From NCBI GenBank assembly GCA_039519185.1, contig CM076854.1:148786997-148850996 (forward strand): a DNA stretch of 64,000 nt. The letters run 5' to 3'. The notes beneath the pieces are model-generated. The model saw only the letters and a list, made by a program, of their open reading frames with translations. It had not been told where the DNA came from and ran no database searches. Each line of letters opens with the position of its first letter. The first letter of the stretch is position 1. This stretch comes from Astragalus membranaceus. Lineage: Eukaryota > Streptophyta > Magnoliopsida > Fabales > Fabaceae. Shown here in pieces: positions 45,056-57,435 of this stretch. A program made the translations under genes and the position numbers.

Positions 45056-48000
45056 ATGGCTTCGGAAGGGAGAGATAATTTTTGCGTTCACTTTACTGGC
45101 AAGAATTATGCTACTTGGGAATTTTAGTTCAAGATGTATGTCAAAGGAAAAGGATTATGGAGTCACCTTGATGGGGTTTCTAAGGCCCCAGAAGGTAAAC
45201 CCGCCTTAGACGCGTGGGAAGTCCAAGATGCTCAGATTATTTCTTGGATCCTCAGTACTATTGATCCTCAGATGATCAATAATTTGCGAGCATTTTCAAC
45301 TGCTCAAGAGATGTGGAATTATTTGCAGCGTATTTACAACCAGGACAATACAGCTAAGCGTTTTCAATTGGAGTTAGCAATTGCCAATTACAAACAAGGT
45401 AATTTGTCAATTCAAGAATATTATTCTGGTTTTTTAAATTTATGGACAGAACACTCTGCTATTATATATGCTGCCATTCCCAAACAATCACTGTCGGCCG
45501 TTCGTGATGTGTATGATACTAGTAAACGGGATCAATTTCTCATGAAACTTCGTCCGGAATTTGAGGCTGTTCGGGGTGCCTTGCTGAATAGGAACCCCGT
45601 TCCTTCCTTGGATATCTGTGTTGGTGAACTGCTCAGGGAAGAACAACGTCTGCATACTCAAGGAACCATGCTTAATGATCACGTCCATTCTGAACCTGTG
45701 AGTGTCGCGTATGCTGCGCACAATAAAGGCGTGGGCCGTGATATGCGACAAACTCAATGCTTTTCTTGTAAACAGTTTGGACATGTTGCTCGTAGTTGTC
45801 CTAAGAAAGTTTGCAATTACTGCAAGCAGCAGGGTCATTTCATCTCTGCATGTCCTACACGTCCTCCCCGACCAACCAGGCGTCCGGCACATGCATTCCA
45901 TGCCACTACTACCTCTATCGTTGGTCCTTCCACCACTGGTTTATTTAGCTCTGCTGCTGGTCTTTCCACCACTGGTGCATCTGATGGTGGTGCTCTTCAG
46001 CCGGAATTAATTCAACAAATGGTACTATCTGCTCTTTCTGCCTTGGGTGTTACTGGTATGTCTTCTTTCATTTCTTGGTTACTTGACTCTGTTGCATCGA
46101 ATCACATGACGGGTTCCTCTGAACTCCTGCACAATTTACGTTCTTATATTGGTAATCAAAAAATTCAAATTGCTAATGGGAGTACCCTTCCTATAACGAA
46201 TGTTGGTGACATTAATTCTACTTTTAGAAATGTGCTGGTAGCACCTGGCCTTGCCTCAAATTTATTGTCTGCTGGTCAATTAGTTGATGAAGGCTGTGAT
46301 GTTAATCTTACTCCGGATGGTTGTCTTGTGCAGGATCGGGTGTCCGGGAAGGTGATCGCGAATGGGCCTAAAGTTGGAAAAGTGTTTCCACTCCAGTTTA
46401 GTTCAAACCATTTATCTCTTGCTTGTAATAGTGTTTTGAATGCATGTGAGGATTGGCATAGGAAATTGGGCCATCCAAATTCTGTTGTTTTGTCTCACTT
46501 ATTTAAGACTGGTGTGTTGGGTACTAAACTGATAGATTCTAGTACCTCTATTTCATGTTCTGTTTGCAAATTAGCTAAAAGTAAAACTCTCCCTTTTCCG
46601 TCTGGTGCACATCGTGCTTCTACGTGTTTTGAGTTGATTCATAGTGATGTTTGGGGGATTTCTCCCATTGCTTCTCACGTTCACTACAAATATTTTGTCA
46701 CATTTATCGATGATTATAGCCGTTTTACTTGAATTTATTTTCTTAAATCTAAATCTGAAGTGTTTTCTATGTTTAAGAAATTTCTGATGTATGTTGAAAA
46801 TCAATTCCAAACCAGTATTAGAATTCTTCGGTCTGATTCAGGTGGTGAGTATATGTCTCATGAGTTTCAGGAGTTTTTACAGCAAAAATGTATACTGTCT
46901 CAACGATCTTGTCCCAATACCCCTCAGCAAAATGGTGTTGCAGAACGTAAGAATCGTCACTTGTTGGATGTGACACGTACCTTACTTCTCCAGGCCTCTG
47001 TTCCATCCAAATTCTGGGTGGAGGCTCTTTCAACAGCTGTCTTTTTGATCAACCGTCTTCCTTCCACGGTGATTGGGTTTGATTCTCCTCACTTTCGTCT
47101 TTTTAAAACTCAGTCTGATTACAACAGTTTACATACTTTTGGGTGTGTATGTTTTGTGCATCTCCCATCCACTGAAAGACATAGGCTTGGAGCACAATCT
47201 GTCCAATGTGCGTTTATGGGGTATAGTCAGTCTCATAAGGGTTTTGTGTGCTATTATGTCTCTAACCGTCGTTTTCGCATTTCTAGGAATGTCACATTTT
47301 TCGATAATCAGTTTATGTTTCCTTGCTCTTCTCTTGGTTTGAATGATATTGCTATACTTCCGAAATTTTTTGATAAAACAGGACTCGTTCCCACTTCCCC
47401 TTCCGACACTGATCCTGATCCTGCTCCTGATCCTGATCCTGTACCGCCGGCACCACGGCGTTCTGGTAGAACGTCTCGAGCACCTGACAGATATTCCCCA
47501 GACAGGTTTGGTTCCTCACATACTGCTTTAACTGCTTCTCTAACTAGCACATCTATTCCTACTTGTTACTCGCAGGCTGTTAAAGATGTGTCTTGGGTCA
47601 ATGGCATGAATGAGGAACTTCAGGCCCTTGAGGACAACTTCACCTGGGATATTGTTCCTTGCCCTCCCGGTATCAAACCCATAGGCTGTAAATGGGTTTA
47701 TTCTGCGAAATTGAATTCTGATGGATCTCTCAATCGGTATAAAGCTCGATTGGTTGCTTTAGGCAACAGGCAGAAATATGGTATTGATTATGATGAGACC
47801 CTTACACCGGTTGCTAAAATGACTACTGTTAGAATGGTGCTCTCTATAGCTGCTTCTAATGGGCGGTCTCTCCACCAAATGGATGTCAAGAATGCATTTC
47901 TTCATGGCGACCTGACTGAAGATATTTATATGTCTCCCCCTCAGGGCCTTTTCTCTTCATATAAGGGGGTGTGCAAGCTCAAACGATCTCTATATGGTTT

Positions 48001-49111
48001 GAAACAGGCACCTAGGGCATGGTATGCGAAATTCCGTTCCACTCTACTTGGGTTCTCGTTTACTCAAAGTCGGTATGATTCGTCTTTGTTCCTTCACCGC
48101 ACATCTACGGGCATTGTTCTACTCCTTCTTTATGTTGATGATATGATCATTACGGGTTCTAATGCAGCATCCATCCAGGAAGTTAAACAAAAGCTTCAAG
48201 CCTCATTTCAAATGAAAGACCTTGGTATGTTACATTATTTTCTTGGACTCGAGGTTCATTCTACTTCTAAGGGCATATTTCTCCATCAGCATAAGTATGC
48301 CACCGACCTTATTGCTATGGCTGGCCTCGAATCCGCTAATCCTGTGAATACTCCCCTTGAAGTTAATGTTAAATACCACCGTGACGAGGGTGAACTTTTG
48401 ACATATCCGTTATTGTATCGATAGCTCGTGGGTAGTCTTAACTACTTGATCATTACACGACCAGATATTTCATTTGCTGTTCAGCAAGTAAGTCAGTTCA
48501 TGCGTTCTCCTCGTCATCTTCACCTGGCAGCGGTTCGTCGTATTATTCGCTACTTGAAAGGTACCTCTCAACGGGGTTTATTCTTTCCTAATGGAACCCC
48601 CCTTACGTTGAGTGCCTATAGTGATGCTGATTGGGCTGGGTGTCCCGACACTCGCTGCTCTGTCACGGGTTGGTGCATGTTTCTTGGTTCTTCGTTGATC
48701 TCTTGGAAAAGTAAGAAGCAAGCGAGAGTCTCTAAATCCTCAACCGAATCGGAGTATCGTGCTATGTCTACGGCGTGCTCCGAAATACTTTGGCTTCGTG
48801 GCCTTTTGGGTGAACTTGGATTTCCTCAATTTGAACCGACATCTCTCTATGCTGACAATACAAGTGCCATTCAGATTGTTGCCAATCCGGTCTTTCATGA
48901 GCGTACTAAGCATATCGAAGTTGATTGTCATGCAATTCGTGAAGCCTATGATAATCACGTTATATCCATCCCTCATATCAATACTCAATTTCAAGTTGCA
49001 GACATTTTGACCAAAGCTGTTCCTTCTCCACGCCATCAGTTTCTTGTTAGTAAATTGATGCTCCTTGATGACCCGCATCAATTTGAAGGGGGATGTGAAT
49101 TAGGAAAATAG
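45056..49111 (+). pseudogene. gag-pol polyprotein of copia element 1 (three nonsense codons)
   Basis: The frame starts MASEGRDNF at 45056 and stays in register to 49111, except for stops at 45125-45127 (TAG), 46730-46732 (TGA after SRFT) and 48423-48425 region (TAG after LLYR). Gag has two CCHC zinc knuckles (CFSCKQFGHVARSC, CNYCKQQGHFISAC). The protease motif reads LLDSVASNHM where D-S/T-G is expected. Integrase has the HHCC part (HRKLGHP...CSVCKLAKSK) and a D-D-E core (HSDVWG, RSDSGGEY, NGVAERK). RT has GLKQAPRAWY and YVDDMIITG. RNase H has SDADWAGCPDTR, STESEYRA and ADNTSAIQI. All three stops fit a single C-to-T or G-to-A change from the expected Gln or Trp codon. Confidence 0.92.
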
Positions 49112-49332
49112 GGAAGCTGTAAATAGTAGTTGGGTAGATTTATTTATATGCTTATGCTTTGGCCCAGACCCGTTAGGTTTTCTGAGAGACAAAGCTATTT
49201 AATCTCCTTTGTAATTGTATTCAAGGACACGGAGACATTATCAATAAAACGGAACTACAGCTACTCTGTAGTCGCAGACTTAGGCAATCTTTGGCCGAAC
49301 TGCGTAAACAATATCGTGTGTTATGTTTGACA
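49094..49332 (+). repeat. 3' LTR of copia element 1 (239 bp)
   Basis: Starts TGTGAATTAGG immediately after the polypurine tract and ends GTTTGACA before the TSD copy GAATA. The polyprotein stop codon lies inside its first 18 bases. Confidence 0.93.
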
Positions 49333-49337
49333 GAATA

Positions 49338-51458
49338 TTCATGTCAACAACGGGAAACTTGAACCTAGATTTAAGAATGAATTTTTTTTAAGATATCCTC
49401 GATGAGTAAAAGGATATAAAGTATGGTTTGACTTGGTTGGAGGCAAGACAATCATATATAGAGATTCATTTTTTAAGAGGAAGCTTTGCTACAGTTTTGA
49501 AGGAAAACATTGTGCACTCACAACAATCACCCAAGTCAAATCAAGGAGTTTCAAAGGAGTTTCGGTTGAAGGTCCAGGAAATAAAGCAAATTTTTGAGCT
49601 AAGTTCCCTGGCCTTTATCACTCTCAACTCCACCAAACAAAAAGAGAAGCACTTGGATTATTGGAAGAGGATCTAACATACTCACCATTAGATGGAGGAT
49701 TAGAATAGAATAGATTCTACCGTATATTTGACTCGATTATTTATTGAATATTTTCTGTTTGGGATTATGATTAAGTGAATTAGGTCTTTGAGACTCACCA
49801 AGGTCAGGGTAAGTCTCAATAATCAAAGATCACTTAGTGAGGTACTTACATATTACTTACCAACTGAATCAACCTTCATTTTTGATATAATTTATAATTT
49901 ATTTTCTAGTTAGCCCATTTCATCCAACCAATATTTATAACAACTCTAAAACGCACCGTTTGACTAAATAAAAAAAGAACAAACAAAAACACCATTTAAT
50001 AATACAATTGACCCCCTTCATTTTTCCCTACGACTCTCCTTCCCTATCTGCCTTCTCTCTTCCACCATGTCGCCCCATCCTCTTCCATTTTTCTTCTCTT
50101 TCTTCTCATTTTAAGTGACCAAATCCCACTCAGAAATCATACACTTTAGAAAAAAGTGTATGATTTGAAATAAGGCCTTCTTAATTTCTCTTATAAGTGC
50201 TATTCGATAGAGTTTTGGGGGTTAGGGTTTGCAATCTAAGAGAGAAGAAGGGTACGCACATCTTGAAGGTTGATTTATGAGACTATTTGAGGTATACCCA
50301 CTACTCAAAATTTAAACAGTGCATCTTTAGCACATGCTAGCTCTGATCACTAATTACTTTTAGATTTTGAAGTAGATATTTAGGGTTTTTTATTTGTTAT
50401 CTATGGTTAGTATAGATCTAGAATAATCTTTTGAAATTCTTGAAAACACTATTGACAGTCAAATTTACTAGCCATCGCTACACCTGCATTAGTGAGAGGT
50501 GTTCGGTATGAGTAGATGGCGATCATGGTCGCATACTTTAGTTCTTTTTTACGGTGAATATTTACTCCTTTTTCTATTAAAATTTATAAGTTATTTATAA
50601 ATGGAAACATGTCCTTTGAAAATTATTTTCATCTTTTCTGAGTTTCTAAGGTTATTAATTTTGGTATTTAATTTATTTTGATTATACTTCATCTATAAGG
50701 CAGATTATTAATTATTTAGGGACATGATTAGAAAAATTAGATTTAGAATTTACTTTCTTCATTTAAGTTTTGAATATGAAATAAATTGATTTTGAATGTG
50801 TGTTTGTTAGAACGAATGTTAGAACCCCGTAACGTTGGGGGAGGTAATGATCTTGGTGACCTCAGTGCAGAGGCTATCTATTATATAGAACCGCCCTTAT
50901 GGAAGGAAGCCTTTAGGAGCAGAGGGTTATTGATGAGATTTAGTTGCCTCACTCCCATAAAAACATAATGTGATTGAAAGATAAAAGTGTTATCTGTTAG
51001 AATGAGATGCTCTATAATAATCTCTCATGTGTGATTCTTTTAATTTGGATAAATATTTGGATTAATAAATTTTCCTTGACCTAATCCACTTCAATTAGTA
51101 TTAAAATGTACTTACATGTAAGAGTGCAACTTAAAGTTTAATGGTTTTGATGTGCACATTTTCTTGAGATTATTTCAGATTAATATAATATATTTTTTTG
51201 TTAGAAACACAAACAAAACTTTATCAAAATATTAGTAGAATTTATGAAAGTAAATGTTAATTCAAACTTGTTGTTTGTTTTACTTTCCATATCAAAAAGA
51301 TATATAAAAAATAAAACATGTTGTCTGTCAAGAAAAATGAGTGTACGTAGATATTGATTTTCAATTGATTCATTGACCATTCAAATCTCACATTAACCTA
51401 ATTTAACATCATTATACCTCTTACCAAAAGTAGTATATGTACACCCACACACACCTTG
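49338..51458. other. Intergenic region, no gene recognised
   Basis: AT-rich. A C/T-rich stretch at 50010-50110 and a short symmetric motif (CATACACTTTAGAAAAAAGTGTATG, about 50138-50162, an 11-bp inverted pair) are the only structures. A short frame at 50807-50968 (LEPRNVGGGNDLGDL...) has balanced composition but no domain I know. The last part before 51459 is probably the promoter/leader of the next gene. Confidence 0.4.
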
Positions 51459-54400
51459 ATGCTGCCATTTCTCTCTCTATTCTCTTTCCCTGTGCATTCA
51501 AAAGACTACCCGACACAAGAGCTCACTTTTGACCTGCCAGACATGGAACCAAAATGCACAATCAATTATCAGATGCCGGAATTCCTTCCAAGCGGCGACG
51601 TTTCCCCTCTGCTAGAGAGTCCTCGACTGCCAATGGAGTTTCTATCAAGGTCATGGAGTGCCCCAGCTCTCGAGATCACCAAAGCTCTTGCACCTCAAAA
51701 GCCTCCTCTTCCTTCATGCATGACTCCTCCCAATGGGACTCATAGTCACACTACTTCTATTCCTGTTCCTGAAGAAATCACCTCTCACTCTCCCCTTGAA
51801 GAGTTTTCAAAGAATCAGCTCTCTTTCGCTTCCTCTGCTACCTCACAACTTGTCCTTGAACGCATTATGTCACAGTCCACAAGAGAGGTCTTTACTCTTT
51901 ACTAGTAACTTCCCTCATACAATGTATATTATAACATCTGTTTCGTAGAACTCTTATTCAATATTTTTATGTAACAGGAATCGTCATTAACGTCTGGTAG
52001 ACTATCTCACAACAGTGTGCCTTTAATTGGTGGTGGCTCATTACCCGGAATAGATAGCCCACCTATTTCTCCTGAAGCTGAATTTGATGATCTTGTTAAG
52101 GTAAGTATCTCATAATTTATTAGTATATTTTGACGCTTCATGTGTTTTGTGCTGATACACAAAAACACCGATAATAATTTGAGAAAATAAAAGTGATCCA
52201 ATGGTAACCATATGTTTTAGTGTCATGTTGGACACATTCACATCTTCACTCTCAAGTGTCGGTGTTATGCTATATAACTTATATGTATCTGATACATATT
52301 TTATTTTATCAATGTATGTGCAGTTTTTTCGAGCAAACTATTCCATTCACTTGTTATTCAATGGCGGTGGTGGACGAGGAAGTGGTGCTATTCGCAATAG
52401 CTGCACGGGACAAAAAGGAAAAACTGTGGGAAGATGGTTGAAAGAGAGAAGAGAAAAGAAGAAAGAAGAAAACAGGATACATAATGCTCAGCTGCATGCT
52501 ACTATTTCAGTGGCTTCTGTTGCCGCTGCCGTGGCAGCCATTACGGCTGCAACGGCAGCCTCGTCAACGACCAACAAGGATAAGAAGATGGCCAAGATAG
52601 ACGTGGCTGTTGCTTCTGCAGCAACATTAGTTGCTGCACAGTGTGTGGAGGCTGCTGAAGCAATGGGAGCTGAGCGCGACCACCTTGCTTCTGTCGTTGG
52701 TTCAGCTGTCAACGTTCGTTCTCATGATGATATCACTACTCTTACTGCTGCAGCTGCCACAGGTACAAAGCTCTTTGCATATCCACCCATTTCTCACAAT
52801 AATGAATTGATTTTCTTACATTAAATCCACTACATTGTGTTCTTAAAATAGTTTGTTTGTTAAAACCATGGGTAGTAATTTTTCAGCCCAACACTAACAA
52901 CATTTGTTATATTATTTGTAATTGTATTAGGAAGTTAGTTTAGAAATTAGTTGAAATTACTTTTTCTGTTGTAACAATTTTTCAAAGTTAGTTACTTAAT
53001 TTTTACATTTACTTTCACTAAATAAAATGAGCACTCTTCTTATTGTTAAAATTTTTTACTTCACAATTCATTTGAACGATATTCGAATTCAATTCAAAGA
53101 TAAAGTTTGTAACTCTTAACATATTGTAGGCTAAATTGTACTTTTGGTCCTTTATCTTTGACTTAAGTTTCATTTTGGTCATTTATCTTTTTTTTTCTCG
53201 TTTTGGTCCTTTATATTTCATTTCTGTGTCAGTTTGGTCATTTATCTTTTTTTATCACTTTGGTCCTTTGTCTTTCATATTTGTTTCGGTTTGGTCCTTT
53301 TAAACAAAAAATACAGAAAAATGAAGAACACTATGAATGTGCTCAATAACACCAAGAATTACACTTCGATTTCTTGTTTCTTGAATAACTCATGCAATAC
53401 GCGACCAAATTAAATGAAACTGGACTCTAACTTGAATAAAATTTCACAACGAATTCAATGAAACCAAAATTAAGCTCAGAAAAGTGCTTATGCGCAAAAT
53501 CACTTCTGGAACCAAAATCTTGAATTTGAAGTTCAAAAAACCTTCAATATCAACAATGGTGATTTTGCTATGAACACCAAATTGAACGATTCTTGAGCCT
53601 AAAATGCTCAAAATTCAACAAGGAATCGGAATATGACATGTATTTTGTTCAGAAAAGCGCGTAAAATGCAAACACGGTCAAAAAGCAACTCGCATCTATA
53701 AAACGTGTTTTGGCTCTTATTTGCTGATCATTTCTCAACCAATTTGCGTCAAAGCAACAGTGTAAAACTCGTATTGAGTTCAGAAATTGAACTATACCAA
53801 AAGGTTTCAACAAAAACAATGCATATTCGAGAACGATGTGAAAAAAAGAAACTTTCATTTGTGTTTCTGTTTTTCACATCGTTGTCGAATTTGCATAATT
53901 TTCGTTGAAACCTTTTGTGTTAGTTCAATTTCTGCACTCAATACGAGTTAAACGCAATTAGTTTGACGCAAATTGGTTGAGAAATGAGATGAAAAGAGCC
54001 AAAACACGCTTTTGAGATGCGAATTGATTTTTTACGATATTTTGCATTTTAGCGCTTTTCTAAATAAAATGCTTGCCATATTCTGATTACTTGTTGAATT
54101 TTGGGCCTTTTAGGCTCAAGAATTGTTCAATTTGGTGCTCTATAGCAAAATCACTATTGTTGAGATTGAAGGTTTTTTGAACTTCAAATTCAAGATTTCG
54201 GTTTTAGAAGTGATTTTGCGCATAAGTATTTTTCTGAGCTTAATTTTGGTTCCATTGAATTCGTTGCGAAATTTTATTTAAGTTAGAGTTTAGTTTCATT
54301 CAATTTAGTTGCGTATTGCATGAGTTATTCAAAAAATAAGAAATTGAAGTGTTCTTGAGCACATTCATAGTGTTATTCATTTTTCTGTATTTTTGTTTAG

Positions 54401-55419
54401 AAGGACCAAACTGAAACAAATATGAAAGATGAAGGACCAAAATGAGAGAAAAAAAAGATAAAAGACCAAATTGACACAGAAATAAAAGATAAAAGACGAA
54501 AACGAGAAAAAAAAAGATAAATGACCAAAATGAAACTTAAGTCAAAGATAAAGCTGTATTGTATCGGCATATTTTATGCACGTCTATGTGGTCCTTATTT
54601 CTTCGTATGTATGCAGCTCTAAGAGGAGCAACGACCTTGAAAGCGAGAGGTCTGAAGGAGGTATGGAATATTTCGTCAATGACACCGCCACAAGAGAAAG
54701 GCATGGGGAGAGGAATTAAGATGTGCGGTAAATTTAATAAAAGCACAACTCATAGTGGAGAGATTGTTAATGGAGAAAATTTCCCATATGCCTACAGCGA
54801 AGAGCTACTTGCAAGAGGATTTGAATTACTAAAACGCACCCGTAACGGTATTAATTAAGCTGTTGTTAACTTGGGACTAATTCATTTTTTATTTTGCAAA
54901 AAGATTAAATTCCGTTTTTGTGGTAATTGTTTGCAGGTGATCTGCATTGGAAAATAGTTTCTGCTCATATACATCACACAGGGCAGGTAATACTGAAAAT
55001 GAAAAGCAAACATGTTGCAGGAACTATTACCAAAAAGAAAAAAAGTAAGTTGTCAATTTACCATTTTATATATATATATATATATATATATTGGCATTTC
55101 ATTTCATAATAATGAATATAATAACTAGTTTTGTTTGTATACAAAGGCTATATAAACTTGTGCTTAATTATCTTAATTAATTAAATGTGCAGATGTTGTG
55201 GTAGATGTGTGCGCGGATTTAGCAGCATGGCCGGGAAGAAATCTAGTTGATGATAATGGAGAAATACGACGTTACTTTGGATTGAAGACAGAGTCAAGGG
55301 GGATCGTGGAGTTTGAGTGTAGAAATCAAACCGAATATGATATATGGACTCAAGGGGTTTCCAAACTTCTCTCCATCGGTGCACAGAGGAAAAATAAATG
55401 CGCCAATTCAACCTCATGA
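51459..55419 (+). CDS. VAN3-binding / FORKED-like protein (DUF828 plus PH_2)
   Basis: Six exons: 51459-51887, 51978-52100, 52324-52762, 54617-54847, 54937-55044 and 55193-55419. GT-AG borders and phases agree; 518 aa. The DUF828/auxin-canalisation region starts at LPMEFLSRSWSAPALEITKA and includes LTSGRLSHNS, PPISPEAEFDDLVKFFRANY and GRWLKERREKKKEENRIHNA, then an Ala-rich helical stretch (VASVAAAVAAITAATAA). The plant PH_2 domain follows (about 398-510; GDLHWKIVSAHIH, GTITKKKKN, WPGRNLVDDNGEIRRYFGLK, YDIWTQGVSKLL). Family members bind the ARF-GAP VAN3/SCARFACE and phosphoinositides at the trans-Golgi and guide PIN traffic and leaf-vein patterning; that role here is inference. The first in-frame ATG is 51459; one at 51543 (MEPKC) also precedes the conserved domain. 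Intron 3 is stretched to 1.85 kb by a foldback. Confidence 0.9.
53150..54553. mobile_element. Giant foldback (near-palindrome, 1.4 kb) in an intron
   Basis: The ends CTTTATCTTTGACTTAAG (53150-53167) and CTTAAGTCAAAGATAAAG (54536-54553) are exact inverse complements. Long imperfect homology continues inward almost to the centre near 53850: for example GACCAAATTAAATGAAACTGG against its inverse near 54300, GCTTATGCGCAAAATCACTTC against 54210-54230, and the GAACGATGTG / CACATCGTT pair at the middle. Arms are about 650-700 bp. Left of 53150 the phrase GGCTAAATTGTACTTTTGG extends the family terminus seen at 10395 without a partner on the right. No coding capacity; it sits wholly in intron 3. Confidence 0.88.
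55066..55092. repeat. (TA)n microsatellite
   Basis: About 13 TA units just after the fifth exon of the VAN3-binding-like gene. Confidence 0.9.
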
Positions 55420-55949
55420 TCTCCTCTACCTATTGCTATTGCTGACTACCAAATTTGATTCAAACATTGTGTGTTTAAGATGTATTTTAGTTTTCAAAAA
55501 TAGATATTTTTAATCTTTTGTTAGTACTTTCAAGAATTAAATTTACTAAAAGGCACATTTCGGAATTAACATTGTGTGTTAAATTTACTAGAAGGCACAT
55601 TGTGTGTTAAATTTACTAGAAGCTACATTTGTGGATTAAATTGACCGATGGAAAAGACATACAACTACAGCACCCACACTTGAAGTGTTCTGAGTATTCA
55701 AAAAAAACAAAAAATGTGGGGTCAAGATTAGAGGTGTCAAATTTGGCTCAGCTCAACAGGTCGGTCTGGTGATTTAATGTTTTGAGTTGGGCTAGTCTTG
55801 CTAAATAGAAACCCATAAAAGAACAGGGCCGTTTTGGCCTAGCCTAGTTTGCCCATAGGAGGGTCAATGGGGATACATATTTAACCTCTAAAGGGTCAAA
55901 GTGACACCAACCCCAAAGATAAAGGGCCAAAGTGAGAGAAAAATATTTA
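55420..55949 (+). other. 3' UTR and flank of the VAN3-binding-like gene
   Basis: Non-coding. A short phrase (TGTGTTAAATTTACTAGAAGGCACATT) is tandemly repeated with variation at about 55540-55635. Confidence 0.45.
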
Positions 55950-57200
55950 AAATTTTTAGATGTATTAATCAGTTTAAATAGTCATTAAGCATTCTTTTTT
56001 TAGATAGTAGTTTTCAAAAACTATAATTATCAATGGCAAATATGAATCCCGTGTTTTTTATATATCAGTGCAGTTATCCCTGTGTTTTTTATATATCCGT
56101 GCAGTTATCTGTTAGTTTCAATTGATTATTTTAGTTGATAGTAGATTATAGTAGATAGTAAATTTGTTAGACAGTAGATTATCAATAAGAAATAATTGTT
56201 TTAAATATTAATTAGTAATTTAAATAGTCATTAAGTCTGCTTATTTTTTAGATAGTAGGTTTCAAAATTTTTAATTATCAATGACAAATATTAATCTCGT
56301 GTTTTTTTTATATATCAGTGCAGTTATCTCGTAGTTTCAATTAATTATTTTAGTTGATTAATAGATTATAGTAGACAGTAAAAGAGAGATAGTAGATTAT
56401 CAATAAGAAATATTTATTTTAAATATTAATCAGTAGTTTAAATAGTCATTAAATATTATTGTTTTTTAGATAGTAGGTTTATAGTAGTCTTCAAAAAATT
56501 TAATTATCAATGACAAATATTAATCCTGTGTCTTTTTATATATTTGTGTAGTTATCCCGTGTGTTTTTATATATCATTGCAGTTATCTCATAGTTTCAAT
56601 TGATTATTTGAGTTGATTAGTAGATTATAGTAGATTATTGCAGTTATCTTGTGTTTTTATATTATATTATTTGAGTTGATTAGTAGATTATAGTAGATTA
56701 TTGCAACTATCACGTGTTTTTTTAGATAGTAGTTTTCCAAAATTATAATTATCAATGGTAAATATTAATTATAAATTGTCAAAAAAAATTATAAATATCA
56801 ATGGTAAATATTAATCCCGTGTTTTTTTATATATGACTGCAGTTATCCCGTGTTTTTTATTTATCAGTGCAGTTATCTCGTAGTTTCAATTGATTATTTT
56901 AGTTGATTAGTAGATTATAGTAGATAATAAAAGTTAGATATTAGATTATCAATAAGAGATATTTGATCCCAAGTAAGTAGCTCAGTTGGCGAGCTAAGGG
57001 ATATCGAAGGAGTGCACCAAAAGAATGCAAGAATGAGGTCCCGGGTTCAAACCCAGAAACTAACATTCCTCCACCCCCACTAACATTGCTTATAAAAAAA
57101 TAAGAGATATTTGTTTTAAATATTAATTACTAATTTAAATAGTCATTAAGTCTTCTTGTTTTTTAGATAGTAGGTTTATAGTAGTAGTCTTCACAATTTT
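55950..57200. repeat. Degenerate tandem repeat, unit about 220-245 bp
   Basis: A block with TTTAAATAGTCATTAA, TTTTTTAGATAGTAG, TTAATTATCAATG.CAAATATTAAT, CGTGTTTTTTATATAT, TGCAGTTATC and GATTAGTAGATTATAGTAGA recurs in the same order. The GTCATT anchor is found at about 55981, 56227, 56445 and 57142, with a partial, rearranged unit in between. One unit is split by a SINE. Confidence 0.75.
56966..57099 (+). mobile_element. tRNA-derived SINE (134 bp)
   Basis: Flanked by a perfect 14-bp duplication ATAAGAGATATTTG (56952-56965 and 57100-57113). The head has box A GTAGCTCAGTTGGCGAG and box B GGGTTCAAACCC about 60 bp later, then an unrelated pyrimidine-rich tail ending in TATAAAAAA. The long box spacing and tail rule out a functional tRNA. 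Confidence 0.92.
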
Positions 57201-57239
57201 TAATTAAAGTAGTGTTTGTATAAATTTAGAAATTTAGTT

Positions 57240-57435
57240 AAAAGAATTTAAGTGAAGTGAAAAGAGAAAGAATAATTATTTATGGGAAAAGTAAAGTAAA
57301 AAGAAAAAAAGGAAGAAAGAGAGTGTAAAAGAAAAGTGAAAAGGAGGAAAGAGAGTGTAAGAAAAAAGGAAGAAAGAGAAAAGTGAAAAGTAAAAAAGAG
57401 AGTGTAAGAATAAAGAGGAAAAAAAGAAAAAATAG
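57240..57435. repeat. Polypurine tract (AAGAGAGTG-rich)
   Basis: Nearly uninterrupted purines built from GAAAAGTGAAAAG and GAGAGTGTAAGA phrases, each present two to three times. It could form triplex DNA. It lies just past the tandem repeat. Confidence 0.7.

Larger units (their letters stand above)
44365..49332 (+). mobile_element. Complete Ty1/copia retrotransposon 1
   Basis: 5' LTR 44365-44618, primer-binding site TGGTATCAGTAG at 44619-44630 (complementary to initiator Met tRNA), gag-pol from 45056, polypurine tract GAAGGGGGA ending at 49093 and 3' LTR 49094-49332. A perfect 5-bp TSD GAATA lies at 44360-44364 and 49333-49337. Domain order gag-protease-integrase-RT-RNaseH defines Ty1/copia. 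The coding frame is broken by three stop codons, so this copy is not autonomous. Confidence 0.95.

Noticed and set aside
48740..49081. Antisense frames within copia 1 and copia 2 RNase H regions
   Set aside because: Mirror frames of the pol coding strand; no independent evidence.
50807..50968. Short frame LEPRNVGGGNDLGDL...
   Set aside because: No start context, splice partners or known domain; could be chance.
56966..57060. Possible tRNA gene
   Set aside because: Box A and B are present but the spacing, lack of a cloverleaf and perfect 14-bp target duplication mark a SINE.
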